From: Candidatus Leptovillus affinis
GTDB taxonomy: Bacteria > Chloroflexota > Anaerolineae > Promineifilales > Promineifilaceae
Assembly (NCBI GenBank): GCA_016705235.1
Contig: JADIYP010000006.1
Coordinates: 1,488,001 to 1,552,000, forward strand
Reading direction: 5' to 3'
DNA length: 64,000 bases
Numbering within the stretch: position 1 is the stretch's first letter; each line of letters starts with the position of its first letter. Below the pieces are notes generated by a model. The model searched no databases and was not told the origin of the DNA. It saw only the letters and a program-made list of their open reading frames with translations. Both the position numbers and the translations under genes were made by a program. Positions 33,211 to 41,609 of this stretch are shown here, in pieces.

Positions 33211-33645
33211 ATGCTGCAACTATCCGCTCAACTACACGAACAGATGAAGGCCCATGGCGCAAAATCATACCCGTTTGAAGGGTGCGGCCTGCTGCTTGGC
33301 CGCACGGAAAACGGCGTCAACATCGTCGAGGGAATCTTACCGGCGGCGAATACTTGGCCGGTAGAAGCCGAAAAGCCGATGCGCTTTCAGATTTCCGCCG
33401 ACGACATGCTGAAGGCGGAGATGGAAGCCATGCGCCGCGATTTGGACATCATTGGCGTCTTCCACAGCCACCCCGACCACCCGCCGGTAGCCTCGCCGCG
33501 TGACCTGGCCTGGGCGACCTGGCCGGGTTATTCCTACATCATCACCCAGGTGTGGGAAGGCGAGGCCACGTACAGCCAATCGTGGCAGCTCCTGGCCGAT
33601 AGGTCGGGGTTTGTGGAAGAGAAGATTGTGGAGACTGGGGACTAG
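33211..33645 (+). CDS. JAMM/MPN metalloprotease (Mec-type)
   Basis: The 144-residue product has the JAMM zinc-site pattern: Glu in PFEGCGLLLG, then HSHPDHPPVASPRD (HxH...D). In bacteria, JAMM enzymes of this size trim ubiquitin-like carriers; mycobacterial Mec releases cysteine from CysO-Cys. It sits between cysM and the carrier gene, in the cytoplasm with no signal. Here the carrier ends in GGQ, so the protease might also mature it by removing the last residue. The stop codon lies inside a 17-bp hairpin (33641-33677). Confidence 0.9.
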   Translation: MLQLSAQLHEQMKAHGAKSYPFEGCGLLLGRTENGVNIVEGILPAANTWPVEAEKPMRFQISADDMLKAEMEAMRRDLDIIGVFHSHPDHPPVASPRDLAWATWPGYSYIITQVWEGEATYSQSWQLLADRSGFVEEKIVETGD

Positions 33646-33724
33646 AGACTGGAGACTTTCAGTCTCCAGTCTCTAGTTCTCCCTTGAAAATAGATTTGTC
33701 AAATCTTAAAGATTTGACAAATCT
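33641..33724. repeat. Two adjacent hairpins between the JAMM and carrier genes
   Basis: A GAGACTG-word hairpin (33641-33657 with 33661-33677, perfect 17 bp) is followed by AGATTTGTCAAATCTT (33692-33707) facing AAGATTTGACAAATCT (33709-33724). The second belongs to a family with a relative at 63705-63738. Either could process or partly terminate the operon RNA. Confidence 0.75.
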
Positions 33725-33817
33725 CAACCTTTTCATTCGTGGTGGTGGGTTAGACCACTCATGATGTCTCCTGTAACACGAACAGACGAACATCATTATT
33801 TTGGAGGATTTAATTTT

Positions 33818-34090
33818 ATGACAACGATTCGTATACCAACACCGTTACGGCCGTATACCGGCAACAATGGCAAAATTACCGTCAATGGCGGCACGGTCGG
33901 CATGGCGCTGGCCGATTTGACGACGCAGTTCCCCGATCTGCGCCCGCACCTGTTTGAAGGCGACGCGCTGCGCAGTTTTGTGAACGTGTACCTGAATGAA
34001 GAAGATGTGCGTTATCTGCAAGGGTCGGAAACGGCCGTTTCCCCCACTGACACGCTCATGATTATCCCCTCGATTGCCGGTGGGCAGTGA
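33818..34090 (+). CDS. Ubiquitin-like sulfur carrier, CysO/MoaD/ThiS family, with C-terminal GGQ
   Basis: The 90-residue beta-grasp protein (TTIRIPTPLRPYTGNNGKIT...YLNEEDVRYL...DTLMIIPSIAGGQ) is predicted to be adenylated by the MoeB-like protein and loaded with sulfur as a thiocarboxylate. Family members normally end in GG. This one has one extra Gln, so it would need trimming before activation. The ATG at 33818 has GGAGG (33803-33807) upstream; the frame to 33761 is not supported. It is more like CysO than MoaD by context (cysM and JAMM next door; no molybdopterin genes). Confidence 0.88.
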   Translation: MTTIRIPTPLRPYTGNNGKITVNGGTVGMALADLTTQFPDLRPHLFEGDALRSFVNVYLNEEDVRYLQGSETAVSPTDTLMIIPSIAGGQ

Positions 34091-34112
34091 TTCGCGGCTA
34101 ACTGGAGAAACA

Positions 34113-34556
34113 ATGGACCGAAAAGTGGATGAATCCGCTCTAAAAGTGAATCAGGCGTTTATCATTGGCCTGCTGCTGCTGGCTTTTGTGCTGGACAGCG
34201 TGTGGTTGGCGGCATTTGTAGGCGGGGTGATGCTGCTGGGAACGGCCGTTCCCGGCCTCTCCCTCTTCAAACGCGCCTACCAACACTTGCTCAAACCGGC
34301 TGGTCTGGTGAAACCCCACGTTATCACCGACAACCCGGAGCCACATCGTTTTGCGCAGGGCTTTGGCGGCGTGGTGGTGGCTTTAGCGGTCATCGCTCTG
34401 CTCGCCGGGCAGCCAATTATCGGCTGGGCGCTGGTCGGTCTGGTGATTGTTCTGGCGGCGCTCAATTTATTCCTGGGCTTTTGCGCCGGCTGCTTTGTCT
34501 ATTATCAACTCAACCGCCTGGGCGTGCCGGGTTTTGCCCGCAGCCCCATTCGCTAA
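34113..34556 (+). CDS. DUF4395 membrane protein
   Basis: The 147-residue product has four membrane segments. It carries the features of DUF4395: VDESALKVNQAFIIG at the start, PEPHRFAQGFGG in the loop and NLFLGFCAGCFVYYQL near the end, with a CxxC pair in the membrane. These proteins often neighbour thioredoxins and sulfurtransferases, so redox or sulfur handling across the membrane is plausible. Here it is 22 bp after the carrier gene and 18 bp before a thioredoxin-like gene. Function is not established. Confidence 0.85.
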   Translation: MDRKVDESALKVNQAFIIGLLLLAFVLDSVWLAAFVGGVMLLGTAVPGLSLFKRAYQHLLKPAGLVKPHVITDNPEPHRFAQGFGGVVVALAVIALLAGQPIIGWALVGLVIVLAALNLFLGFCAGCFVYYQLNRLGVPGFARSPIR

Positions 34557-34574
34557 AGGCAACAGACCACGACC

Positions 34575-34982
34575 ATGATTTGGGAACGTTTACTCATCAT
34601 TTTAATTTTAGGCCTGGTGGGCACGGGGGCGTTTACGGCCGTTAAACACGTCCACGTTCGCCGCCTCAACCGCCGCCGGCCGGATCAGGCAGCCACCGGG
34701 CAGCCGACGCTGCTCTATTTTCGCAGCGAAACCTGCGCGGTGTGCCCGACCCAGGCGCGATATTTGGAACAGGTGATGGGGGATGAGGCGGGAAACGGCC
34801 GTGTCACCCTGCACACCATCAACGTAGACCACGAACCCGACCGGGCCAAACAATACGGCGTCATGACCCTACCCACCACCATGCTGCTCGATTCGGCCGG
34901 TCAGGTGCGGGAAATTAATTACGGCCTCACCCCGCCGCACAAATTGCGGCAGCAGTTAATTACAATTGGGATTGGCGGTTAA
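34575..34982 (+). CDS. Membrane-anchored thioredoxin-like protein
   Basis: The 135-residue product starts with one membrane segment (WERLLIILILGLVGTGAFTA) and has a thioredoxin fold with the active site ETCAVCPTQ (CxxC) and the cis-Pro loop VMTLPTTMLLD. Orientation of the fold across the membrane is not certain. Coupled to DUF4395 and the sulfur carrier operon, it may reduce a disulfide or persulfide that feeds sulfur to the pathway; this is inference from position. Confidence 0.85.
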   Translation: MIWERLLIILILGLVGTGAFTAVKHVHVRRLNRRRPDQAATGQPTLLYFRSETCAVCPTQARYLEQVMGDEAGNGRVTLHTINVDHEPDRAKQYGVMTLPTTMLLDSAGQVREINYGLTPPHKLRQQLITIGIGG

Positions 34983-35041
34983 AGAGTGGCGGCTGGCGTT
35001 TTGTTCCAGCTCCCAACCCATCCCCAGCCTGGAGAAATAAC

Positions 35042-36250
35042 ATGATTACCGAACAAATCGCCCCAGAGGCGCTGGCTGATATTCAACTTTCGCACGAAGA
35101 AGTGCAGCGTTACAGCCGCCACCTGATCATGCCCGAAGTAGGCATGACCGGACAAAAGAAATTAAAAGCCGCCAGCGTGCTGCTCATCGGCGCGGGCGGG
35201 CTGGGTTCACCGCTGGCGATGTACCTGGCTGCCGCCGGCATCGGCCGTATTGGCCTGGTAGATTATGACGTGGTAGACACGACCAATTTACAGCGGCAAA
35301 TCATCCACGGCACCAAAGATGTCGGCCGGCCCAAACTGGACAGCGCCAAAGAGCGCATTTTAGACATCAACCCCCACGTCCAGGTGGACACCTATCCGGT
35401 TCCACTAACCTCGGCCAACGCCCTGGAAATCTTTGCCCCTTATGACGTCATCATTGACGGCACCGACAACTTCCCCACGCGCTACCTCACCAACGACGCC
35501 TGCGTGCTGTTGGGCAAACCCAACGTCTATGGCAGTATTTTCCGCTTCGAGGGGCAGCTTTCCATCTTTTATGCCGCCGAAGGGCCATGTTATCGCTGCC
35601 TCTTCCCCGAGCCGCCGCCGCCTGGGCTGGTTCCCAGCTGCGCCGAGGGCGGCGTTCTGGGCATTTTGCCGGGCACCGTAGGCGCGATGCAGGCGACCGA
35701 AGCCATCAAGTTGATTTTGGGAATTGGCGAAAGCATGATCGGCCGTTTACTGTTGTATGACGCCCTGAACATGGAATTTACTGAGGTCAAACTGCGCAAA
35801 AACCCCAACTGCCCGGTGTGCAGCGAAAACCCGACGTTGACCGAACTGATTGATTATGAGCAGTTTTGCGGCATGCCGGCGCATGATCGCAGCCTGTACG
35901 CCGCCGAGGAATCTGGCCATGGCAGCGTGCGCCAGATGTCTCCGCAAGAATTAAAATCGCGGCTGGACGCGGGTGAAAATCTGTTCATTCTGGATGTGCG
36001 CGAGCGCCATGAATGGGACATATCGAACCTGAGTCATTGGGGCGCAAGGCTAATCCCCAAAGCAGAGGTCACGATGCGTATGGGTGAATTGGATACGGCG
36101 CAAGAAATGGTGGTTCAGTGCCGAACAGGGGTCAGGAGTACGGCCGTTATCCGTGAGCTGCAACAGCATGGTTTTAAGAAATTATGGAATTTAGACGGCG
36201 GTATTAACCGTTGGGCTAAAGAAGTCGAGCAGGCTTTGCCAGTGTATTAA
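35042..36250 (+). CDS. moeZ: MoeB/ThiF-type adenylyltransferase with C-terminal rhodanese domain (MoeZ-like)
   Basis: This protein adenylates the C-terminal Gly of a ubiquitin-like carrier and can pass sulfur to it. The 402-residue product has RYSRHLIMPEVGMTGQKKL, the nucleotide motif GAGGLGSPLAMYLAAAGIG, the conserved Asp/Arg/Asn segment DVVDTTNLQRQ, and zinc pairs CYRC and CPVC. The rhodanese domain (~290-400) carries a Cys in VVQCRTGVRS. Fusions of this kind (MoeZ in mycobacteria, Uba4/MOCS3 in eukaryotes) activate CysO-like proteins. It is the last gene of the cysteine operon and is followed by a terminator. Confidence 0.94.
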   Translation: MITEQIAPEALADIQLSHEEVQRYSRHLIMPEVGMTGQKKLKAASVLLIGAGGLGSPLAMYLAAAGIGRIGLVDYDVVDTTNLQRQIIHGTKDVGRPKLDSAKERILDINPHVQVDTYPVPLTSANALEIFAPYDVIIDGTDNFPTRYLTNDACVLLGKPNVYGSIFRFEGQLSIFYAAEGPCYRCLFPEPPPPGLVPSCAEGGVLGILPGTVGAMQATEAIKLILGIGESMIGRLLLYDALNMEFTEVKLRKNPNCPVCSENPTLTELIDYEQFCGMPAHDRSLYAAEESGHGSVRQMSPQELKSRLDAGENLFILDVRERHEWDISNLSHWGARLIPKAEVTMRMGELDTAQEMVVQCRTGVRSTAVIRELQQHGFKKLWNLDGGINRWAKEVEQALPVY

Positions 36251-36340
36251 TTTTCAGGCTCATGGGCCGGGAGCCTGTCGCTTTTTTCTGGCGCCAACTT
36301 CTGGGGCGACTGCTCAACCACCTGAACAACAAGGAGGTTG

Positions 36341-36369
36341 GAGATTGAGAGATCTTCAATCTCTTTTTT
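36341..36369 (+). terminator. Terminator of the cysteine operon
   Basis: GAGATTGA (36341-36348) pairs with TCAATCTC (36356-36363), followed by six T residues. Confidence 0.8.
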
Positions 36370-36377
36370 GTTGGGGA

Positions 36378-36896
36378 CTACGAGGCGCTTAGGACGGTTT
36401 GAATCTGGCTAAATTCGCAGCCAACCTGGATAACGAGGGGCAGAATGTTTTCCCAATCTTCGTTTTTAGCGGCCGTTTCCAGTTGCAGGCACAGGCTAGA
36501 TAAACAGAGCATGCCCAGGGTGGCGCTGCTGCCTTTCAGAGAATGGGCTGTTTTCCAGATTTGTTGTCCATCGCACCCGGAGACGGAGATCTGAAGTTGA
36601 CCCAGACGCATGATGCCGTCTTCAAAAAAGGTTTGGATGAGTTCGGGCATTAATTCGTCCATGAGTGTGCCAAGATGGGCGCGAACGAAAGCCACGTCGA
36701 TGGGCCAATTTTCGTCTTGGGTGCGCGAATTGGTTGGGTTGAGATTCACCGGGGGCATCATGTCAGGCGCAGGTTTTTGATTGATAGATCGTTTAAAGGG
36801 CGTTGTACGGGGGTTAGAAACGGCCGTGTCTTCTTGCCTCTCCATGCTCCCGACTGCGTATCTTGTTTGTGGGTACCAACACATGCTTGCTTCCAT
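36378..36896 (-). CDS. Histidine phosphotransfer (Hpt) domain protein
   Basis: The 172-residue product has a variable N-terminal half and a C-terminal Hpt four-helix bundle with the phospho-accepting His in TAHSLKGSSATLGM (about residue 118). Hpt proteins relay phosphate between hybrid kinases and response regulators. The gene lies opposite the REC-TadZ gene at 37403 and could phosphorylate its receiver domain; this is inference. GAGAGG lies just upstream of the ATG at 36896. No kinase is adjacent. Confidence 0.82.
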   Translation of the reverse strand: MEASMCWYPQTRYAVGSMERQEDTAVSNPRTTPFKRSINQKPAPDMMPPVNLNPTNSRTQDENWPIDVAFVRAHLGTLMDELMPELIQTFFEDGIMRLGQLQISVSGCDGQQIWKTAHSLKGSSATLGMLCLSSLCLQLETAAKNEDWENILPLVIQVGCEFSQIQTVLSAS

Positions 36897-37279
36897 AATT
36901 TACCTCTCGAAGTCGATTTCATAATCACATCCGAAAAAGGTGAACCTGCAAACTACCTGGCTCGCCTGATGAGCTGTTAAAAAGTGTCGGCAATCTTTTA
37001 AAGGACTCACAGGCATTTTAGCATGGGAAACGGCCGTTCCCCATACCCCATCAGTACCGCCAGTACACAAGTAACACCCGCTTACCAAAGTTTGGTACTC
37101 TTGTGGGAGTGTTCCAGCCACATACCTCCGATATACTAACCAGTGACAAAGCACACAATCTGAAGAAGGGTAGCCTCACCAACCGCTCATTCATACCAAC
37201 CTCTCCATAAAAATTCCGTTAAAAAATGGCTCCCGACCACCTTAAACCACCAAAACATCAAAACTCAACCCGCTCTCAG

Positions 37280-37308
37280 GTGATATTCGTTTTCATTCTC
37301 CATATAAT
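37280..37308 (+). promoter_or_regulatory. Possible promoter for the REC-TadZ gene
   Basis: A perfect -10 TATAAT (37303-37308) lies 17 bp after a weak -35 GTGATA (37280-37285). The 36897-37402 gap is otherwise A/T-rich, without a credible gene. It also contains one ACGGCCGT near 37030. Confidence 0.45.
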
Positions 37309-37402
37309 TAAAAAAATTGTATCGGTTGAACCATATTCAGACAGACAACAACCCAACCACGTAAAAGCTCTAAAAATCAGCAACTAAAAGGCTAGACGAG
37401 CA

Positions 37403-38680
37403 ATGACCGAACAACCGACAAAGCCATATAAAATTCTAATCGTCGATGATGACCGCATGATCCGGAAAATCCTCGAAGTCGCCCTTACCAAAGAAGGCTA
37501 CCAAGTCATCACCGCAGCCGACGGCGCCGAGGGCCTACAACAAGCCCGGACTCAACGACCAGACCTCGTTGTCACAGACAAGATGATGCCCAATATGAAC
37601 GGGTTCGAATTCACCCGCCGCCTGCGACGCGATCCCGACTTTGTCCATCTCCCTATTCTCGTCCTCACCAGCCAATCCGAATTAGAAGACAAACTGGGCG
37701 CATTTGAAGCCGGAGCCGATGATTACCTGCCAAAACCATTTGAAACGGCCGAATTAAATGTACGTCTAGCAGCTCTACTTCGCCGCGCAGACGCACTTAA
37801 AAAGGCTAAATCCGGCCAATTAGAGCAAAACGATCCTGCCCGTATCATCGCCATTCATAGTTTACGCGGCGGCTCAGGCTGTTCCAGCCTGGCCGTCAAT
37901 ACCGCGCTTGCCCTCAGAGGTCTGTGGCAAAAACCAACCATGATCATCGACATGGTCTTCACAGCCGGTCAGGTTTCTCTTATGCTCAACCGGGCGCCCA
38001 AACGAACCTGGGCCGATCTCGTTCGTTACACGAGCACAGACCTCGACCTGGACGTAGTCAAAACCATTGTTGGCCAGCATGACAGCGGGCTAGACTTCAT
38101 CCTTGGTCCTTCAAATCCAGCTACCGCCGAACAATTGGACAACGAAGTCATCTCCCTGGCCGTCTCTTACCTGCGCCCCAGTTTTGAATACATCGTGATC
38201 GATCTGCCGCATCGCTTTGACGAGGTTACGCTCAATGCCCTGGACTATGCCGATGAGATTTTATTAATCATAAACCCTGAACTCGCCTCCATCCGCGCCG
38301 CCGCCATCACCCTGGACACCTATCGCAAACTCGGCTACACGGAAGAAAAAGTAAAACTGGTGCTAAACTGGACCTTTGAAGATGGCGGTTTATCTAGCAA
38401 AAAAATTGTGGACGTCCTCAAACACCCCATCTCCCTCATCATCCCCTTTGCGCCCAAACAATTTGTAACCGCCATCAACCGCGGTACGCCTTTATTCATT
38501 AGCACCCCAACAGACCCGGTTTCGGCCTTAATTGAAGATTTCGCCTTCCGAATTAGCAAACCCATGCATCAATCTCAAGAACCAAAACAACCCAGTGAAG
38601 GTTGGCTTCGTGTACACGAACGGTTACAACCATCTGCCAAAACCAAAGATCGCAGTCGATCTTCACTCTGGTCATTTTAG
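37403..38680 (+). CDS. Response regulator receiver fused to a TadZ/CpaE-like ATPase
   Basis: Residues ~10-125 are a receiver domain (ILIVDDDRMIRKILEV, phospho-Asp region VVTDKMMPN, TSQ, YLPKPF). Residues ~150-390 are a ParA/MinD-like fold as in CpaE/TadZ, which positions Flp pilus machinery at the cell pole. The nucleotide loop reads LRGGSGCSSLAVN, so both Walker lysines of the usual KGGxGKT are missing (Arg and Cys instead). ATP hydrolysis is therefore doubtful, as in several TadZ proteins. A Flp-type pilin gene follows after about 50 bp. Other tad genes are not in the window. Confidence 0.88.
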   Translation: MTEQPTKPYKILIVDDDRMIRKILEVALTKEGYQVITAADGAEGLQQARTQRPDLVVTDKMMPNMNGFEFTRRLRRDPDFVHLPILVLTSQSELEDKLGAFEAGADDYLPKPFETAELNVRLAALLRRADALKKAKSGQLEQNDPARIIAIHSLRGGSGCSSLAVNTALALRGLWQKPTMIIDMVFTAGQVSLMLNRAPKRTWADLVRYTSTDLDLDVVKTIVGQHDSGLDFILGPSNPATAEQLDNEVISLAVSYLRPSFEYIVIDLPHRFDEVTLNALDYADEILLIINPELASIRAAAITLDTYRKLGYTEEKVKLVLNWTFEDGGLSSKKIVDVLKHPISLIIPFAPKQFVTAINRGTPLFISTPTDPVSALIEDFAFRISKPMHQSQEPKQPSEGWLRVHERLQPSAKTKDRSRSSLWSF

Positions 38681-38729
38681 ATAATCCACCCATTTTTTAT
38701 AACCTACATCATTTTCAGGGGGTATACGA

Positions 38730-39458
38730 ATGAAACGACTTTACAGCAGAGACCACGAGCGGGGACAATCCGCCGTGGAATACGCACTCTTATTGGGTTT
38801 GACTATTCTTTTTGTGATTGGCATTTTGCGTGTGTTGGGCATTGATCTGCAAGGTGTATTTTGCAAGATAGTGAACGGTATTGGGCTGCACACGCAGGCT
38901 TGCCCCGGTGATGGGGTAATCTTTCGGGATGATTTTTCTGACGGTTTAAATGGTTGGGAAATTGACCGGGGGTCTAATTGGCGCATTGAAAATGGAGAAT
39001 TGTGCGCTGGGCCAGGGCCAGAACATCGCGCTTATGGCATCGACACGGCCGGATCAAATTATACGGTTTCGATGGATGCCACATTAAAAAGCGGCAATGG
39101 TTATGGCGTCTATTTTCGGGCAAACAACAGTAATGTGAATGGTTATACTTTCCAGTACGACAAGGGATTTGGCACGCCTGGGGCGTTTATTTTCCGCAAA
39201 TGGATTAATGGCAAGGAGATGGCGCCATTTACGCCCTGGCAACCTGCGCCCCCCGGATATCAATGGTACAACGTGAAACGTCATGTAGAAATTTCGGTGC
39301 AAGGGAATACGTACACGGCCAAAGTGGATGGACAGGTGGTGGCCACGGCCGTTGACAATGCGACCAACCCTGTGCCATTTTTCGATAACGGCCGTGTCGG
39401 TCTGCGTACCTGGGGCGGTGAAACCTGCTTCGATAATGTCCAAGTCTCTGTACCGTAA
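38730..39458 (+). CDS. Flp-type pilin N-terminus fused to a concanavalin-like (LamG/DUF1080-like) domain
   Basis: The 242-residue product opens with ERGQSAVEYALLLGLTILFV, a classic Flp/class III prepilin signal (cleavage after the Gly, Glu at +5, then a hydrophobic helix). Normal Flp pilins end soon after. Here about 180 residues follow (FRDDFSDGLNGWEIDRGSNW ... GRVGLRTWGGETCFDNVQVS) that resemble a sugar-binding jelly-roll of the LamG/DUF1080 type. It may be a minor pilin or tip adhesin displayed by the Tad system. The gene lies between the TadZ-like gene and a small membrane protein. The fusion is visible directly; ligand unknown. Confidence 0.82.
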   Translation: MKRLYSRDHERGQSAVEYALLLGLTILFVIGILRVLGIDLQGVFCKIVNGIGLHTQACPGDGVIFRDDFSDGLNGWEIDRGSNWRIENGELCAGPGPEHRAYGIDTAGSNYTVSMDATLKSGNGYGVYFRANNSNVNGYTFQYDKGFGTPGAFIFRKWINGKEMAPFTPWQPAPPGYQWYNVKRHVEISVQGNTYTAKVDGQVVATAVDNATNPVPFFDNGRVGLRTWGGETCFDNVQVSVP

Positions 39459-39472
39459 AAGGAGCCTCTGCT

Positions 39473-39913
39473 ATGTCTTATGTTAACAGCCCTAAAGTTG
39501 AGTATTCTCCAGACGGCCGTCCACCCGAAAGAAAAGATCGACGCCGCCAGGCCATTCGCCTCGCCATCCTTGTCGTCTTCTTCGTCAGCCTTGGCCTCAA
39601 CATCTACGCTTTTCGCGCCAGCAACCTCATCAACCGCGTCGTCGGCACAGACGGGACTGTGCAGGGCGTCGTCGTTGACGACCAGGGCAACCCCATTGCC
39701 CAGGCCGAAATCAGCCTGGCTGCCGCGCCAGAAGCCCTGGCCATTACCCAGCCCGACGGAACTTTTACCCTGGCCAACATTCCCACAGGCGATCAATACC
39801 TCATTGTGGTCTCACAAGGCGTCGGTCAGGGCTATGTCATCACCATCCAGACCAACGATGTCACCCAACTGGGCACAATCAGTTATGAAGCCAAACCGGC
39901 CGTCTGGAATTGA
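39473..39913 (+). CDS. Membrane-anchored protein with carboxypeptidase regulatory-like domain
   Basis: The 146-residue product has a charged cytoplasmic head (ERKDRRRQAIRLA), one membrane segment (~28-50) and an extracytoplasmic beta-sandwich of the CarboxypepD_reg type (VQGVVVDDQGNPIAQAEISL, then TQPDGTFTLANIPTGDQYL). It lies 14 bp after the Flp-lectin gene, so the two are likely co-transcribed, and it may serve the same surface structure. No enzyme motif is seen. Confidence 0.75.
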   Translation: MSYVNSPKVEYSPDGRPPERKDRRRQAIRLAILVVFFVSLGLNIYAFRASNLINRVVGTDGTVQGVVVDDQGNPIAQAEISLAAAPEALAITQPDGTFTLANIPTGDQYLIVVSQGVGQGYVITIQTNDVTQLGTISYEAKPAVWN

Positions 39914-39950
39914 ACGATTGTAAACAACTATCACCCCACTTTTTCATTAA

Positions 39951-40010
39951 CTGGAAACAGGAGATTGGAAACTATAAAGCCAGCTTCCAATCTCCTGTCT
40001 CTGTTTCCAG
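39951..40010. repeat. GGAGATTGG-word inverted spacer
   Basis: CTGGAAACAGGAGATTGGAA (39951-39970) is matched by a nearly perfect inverse complement at 39985-40010. It lies between the pilus-related genes and the cytochrome gene and may end the upstream transcript. Confidence 0.7.
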
Positions 40011-40170
40011 CAACGCGCCGCCCTGCCTTTGCTCAGGTCTACACAGCTTCCGATTCGCGCAACGAAACGCAACCGCCCCAACTAAAGCTGCGCACCCGTT
40101 ACTTTTTCCCCGCCAATCCGACTAGATTAAAGATAAGGCGTAATATAACACGTCTGCACAGGAGGCAATT

Positions 40171-41472
40171 TTGAACAGACAACGTTTACAGCAATTCATT
40201 TTGGGCAGTCTAATGGTGGGGGCATTAACGGCCGTTTTCATCCTCATCACGCTCCCCGCCACCCACACCACCCAGGCAGCTTCCCCGGAAACCCCAGACC
40301 CACTAGCAAATACCCAGCCAACCGCAAACGCCTACATCGTCCTCAGTTGGAACGACCTGGGCATGCACTGCTACAATCAAGATTTCCGCGATCTGGCCGT
40401 CCTGCCCCCCTTCAACACCCTCTGGGCGCAGGTCGTAAAAGTAGGCGACCCACCCCAAATCATCACCAGCGGCATCACCGTCACCTACGAATTTCCCGAC
40501 AATACATACTCGGTCGGCAAATCCAACTTCTGGGAATATGATCAGGCATTGTTCGGCGTCGATCTACCGCCCAACGTCGGGCTGGCCGGCAAAGGGTTGT
40601 CTGGCGCGATGGATCTGCACAGCGATCACTTCGTCGCCGAAGGCATCCCGCTCACCGAATTTACCGACAGCAACCCGACAACGCCAGAACCTTATCAACT
40701 GGCCCAGGTCGTCGTTTTTGACGCTGTTACCGGTTTAGAATTGGCCCGTTCCACCGTCGTTGCTCCGGTTTCCACCGAAATGCACTGCGATAACTGCCAC
40801 TTCGACGGCGGCGTAGAAAACATCAGCACCGGCCGGGTAGAAACCAATATCCTCACGCTGCATGACCAAGATAACCAGGAAGATTATCCGCCAGGTCACA
40901 CCACCCCGTTGATGGACCGCCGACCGGTTCTCTGCGCCGAGTGCCATTCTTCCAATGCCCTGGGCGCGCCCGGCGTTGCCGGCATCCCCAGCCTGTCCAA
41001 CGCCATGCACAAAAAACACGAAGGCGAAGTGCCCAGTACCATCGAAGGCTGTTACAACTGCCACCCTGGCCCGGATACTAAATGCCTGCGCGACACCATG
41101 TGGCAGGCTGGCATGGAATGCCAGGATTGCCATGGCAGCATGGACGATGTATCCAAAAATCCCGCGCCGTGGCTTAACGAACCGCGCTGCGACACATGCC
41201 ACAACGATGGCCTGCACAATCAGGACCAGGCGCTTTACCGCATGTCGAAGGATCATGGCGGGTTGTACTGCGCCGCCTGCCACGACAGCCCGCACGCCAT
41301 CGCTCCCAGCGCCGAGCCGCGCGATAACATCAAATTTATTCAACTACAGGGTCATGCCGGCGTATTGCAGCGCTGCACTGTGTGCCACGCTACCCAGCCC
41401 ACGCTGGCCGGACCGCACGGTTTAGCCCAACCTAATTTGTGGGATGGTTTCTTGCCGGCAATTTCGAAATAA
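40171..41472 (+). CDS. Exported multiheme c-type cytochrome (seven CxxCH motifs)
   Basis: The 433-residue product has a signal or anchor segment (~8-32, ending TTQAAS). A heme-free region of about 180 residues follows (SWNDLGMHCYNQDFRDLAVL), then seven heme-binding motifs: CDNCH, CAECH, CYNCH, CQDCH, CDTCH, CAACH and CTVCH. Such proteins move electrons outside the cytoplasmic membrane, here with unknown partners. The start is TTG at 40171 with AGGAGG 5 bp upstream. It follows the Flp-lectin cluster. No quinone oxidoreductase or cytochrome maturation gene is near. Confidence 0.9.
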   Translation: MNRQRLQQFILGSLMVGALTAVFILITLPATHTTQAASPETPDPLANTQPTANAYIVLSWNDLGMHCYNQDFRDLAVLPPFNTLWAQVVKVGDPPQIITSGITVTYEFPDNTYSVGKSNFWEYDQALFGVDLPPNVGLAGKGLSGAMDLHSDHFVAEGIPLTEFTDSNPTTPEPYQLAQVVVFDAVTGLELARSTVVAPVSTEMHCDNCHFDGGVENISTGRVETNILTLHDQDNQEDYPPGHTTPLMDRRPVLCAECHSSNALGAPGVAGIPSLSNAMHKKHEGEVPSTIEGCYNCHPGPDTKCLRDTMWQAGMECQDCHGSMDDVSKNPAPWLNEPRCDTCHNDGLHNQDQALYRMSKDHGGLYCAACHDSPHAIAPSAEPRDNIKFIQLQGHAGVLQRCTVCHATQPTLAGPHGLAQPNLWDGFLPAISK

Positions 41473-41520
41473 TTTTGTCAGGGGAACGGCCGTTCCCCTT
41501 CCCCATCCCCGCGCCAAATA

Positions 41521-41561
41521 AAAAGACGTTCCTACCAAAGCCGGCAGGAACGTCTTTTTTT
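41521..41561. terminator. Bidirectional terminator between convergent genes
   Basis: AAAAGACGTTCCT faces AGGAACGTCTTTT around a 12-base loop, with A-run and T-run on the two sides. It can serve the cytochrome gene (rightward) and the PLP-enzyme cluster (leftward). Confidence 0.92.
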
Positions 41562-41609
41562 ATCGTTCAGTGGGAACTGAAGATATGGGAAATGAAAAGG
41601 AAACGGCCG

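Noticed and set aside
36900..37154. 84-aa frame between the Hpt and REC-TadZ genes
   Set aside because: No ribosome-binding site, odd composition and no recognisable segment.
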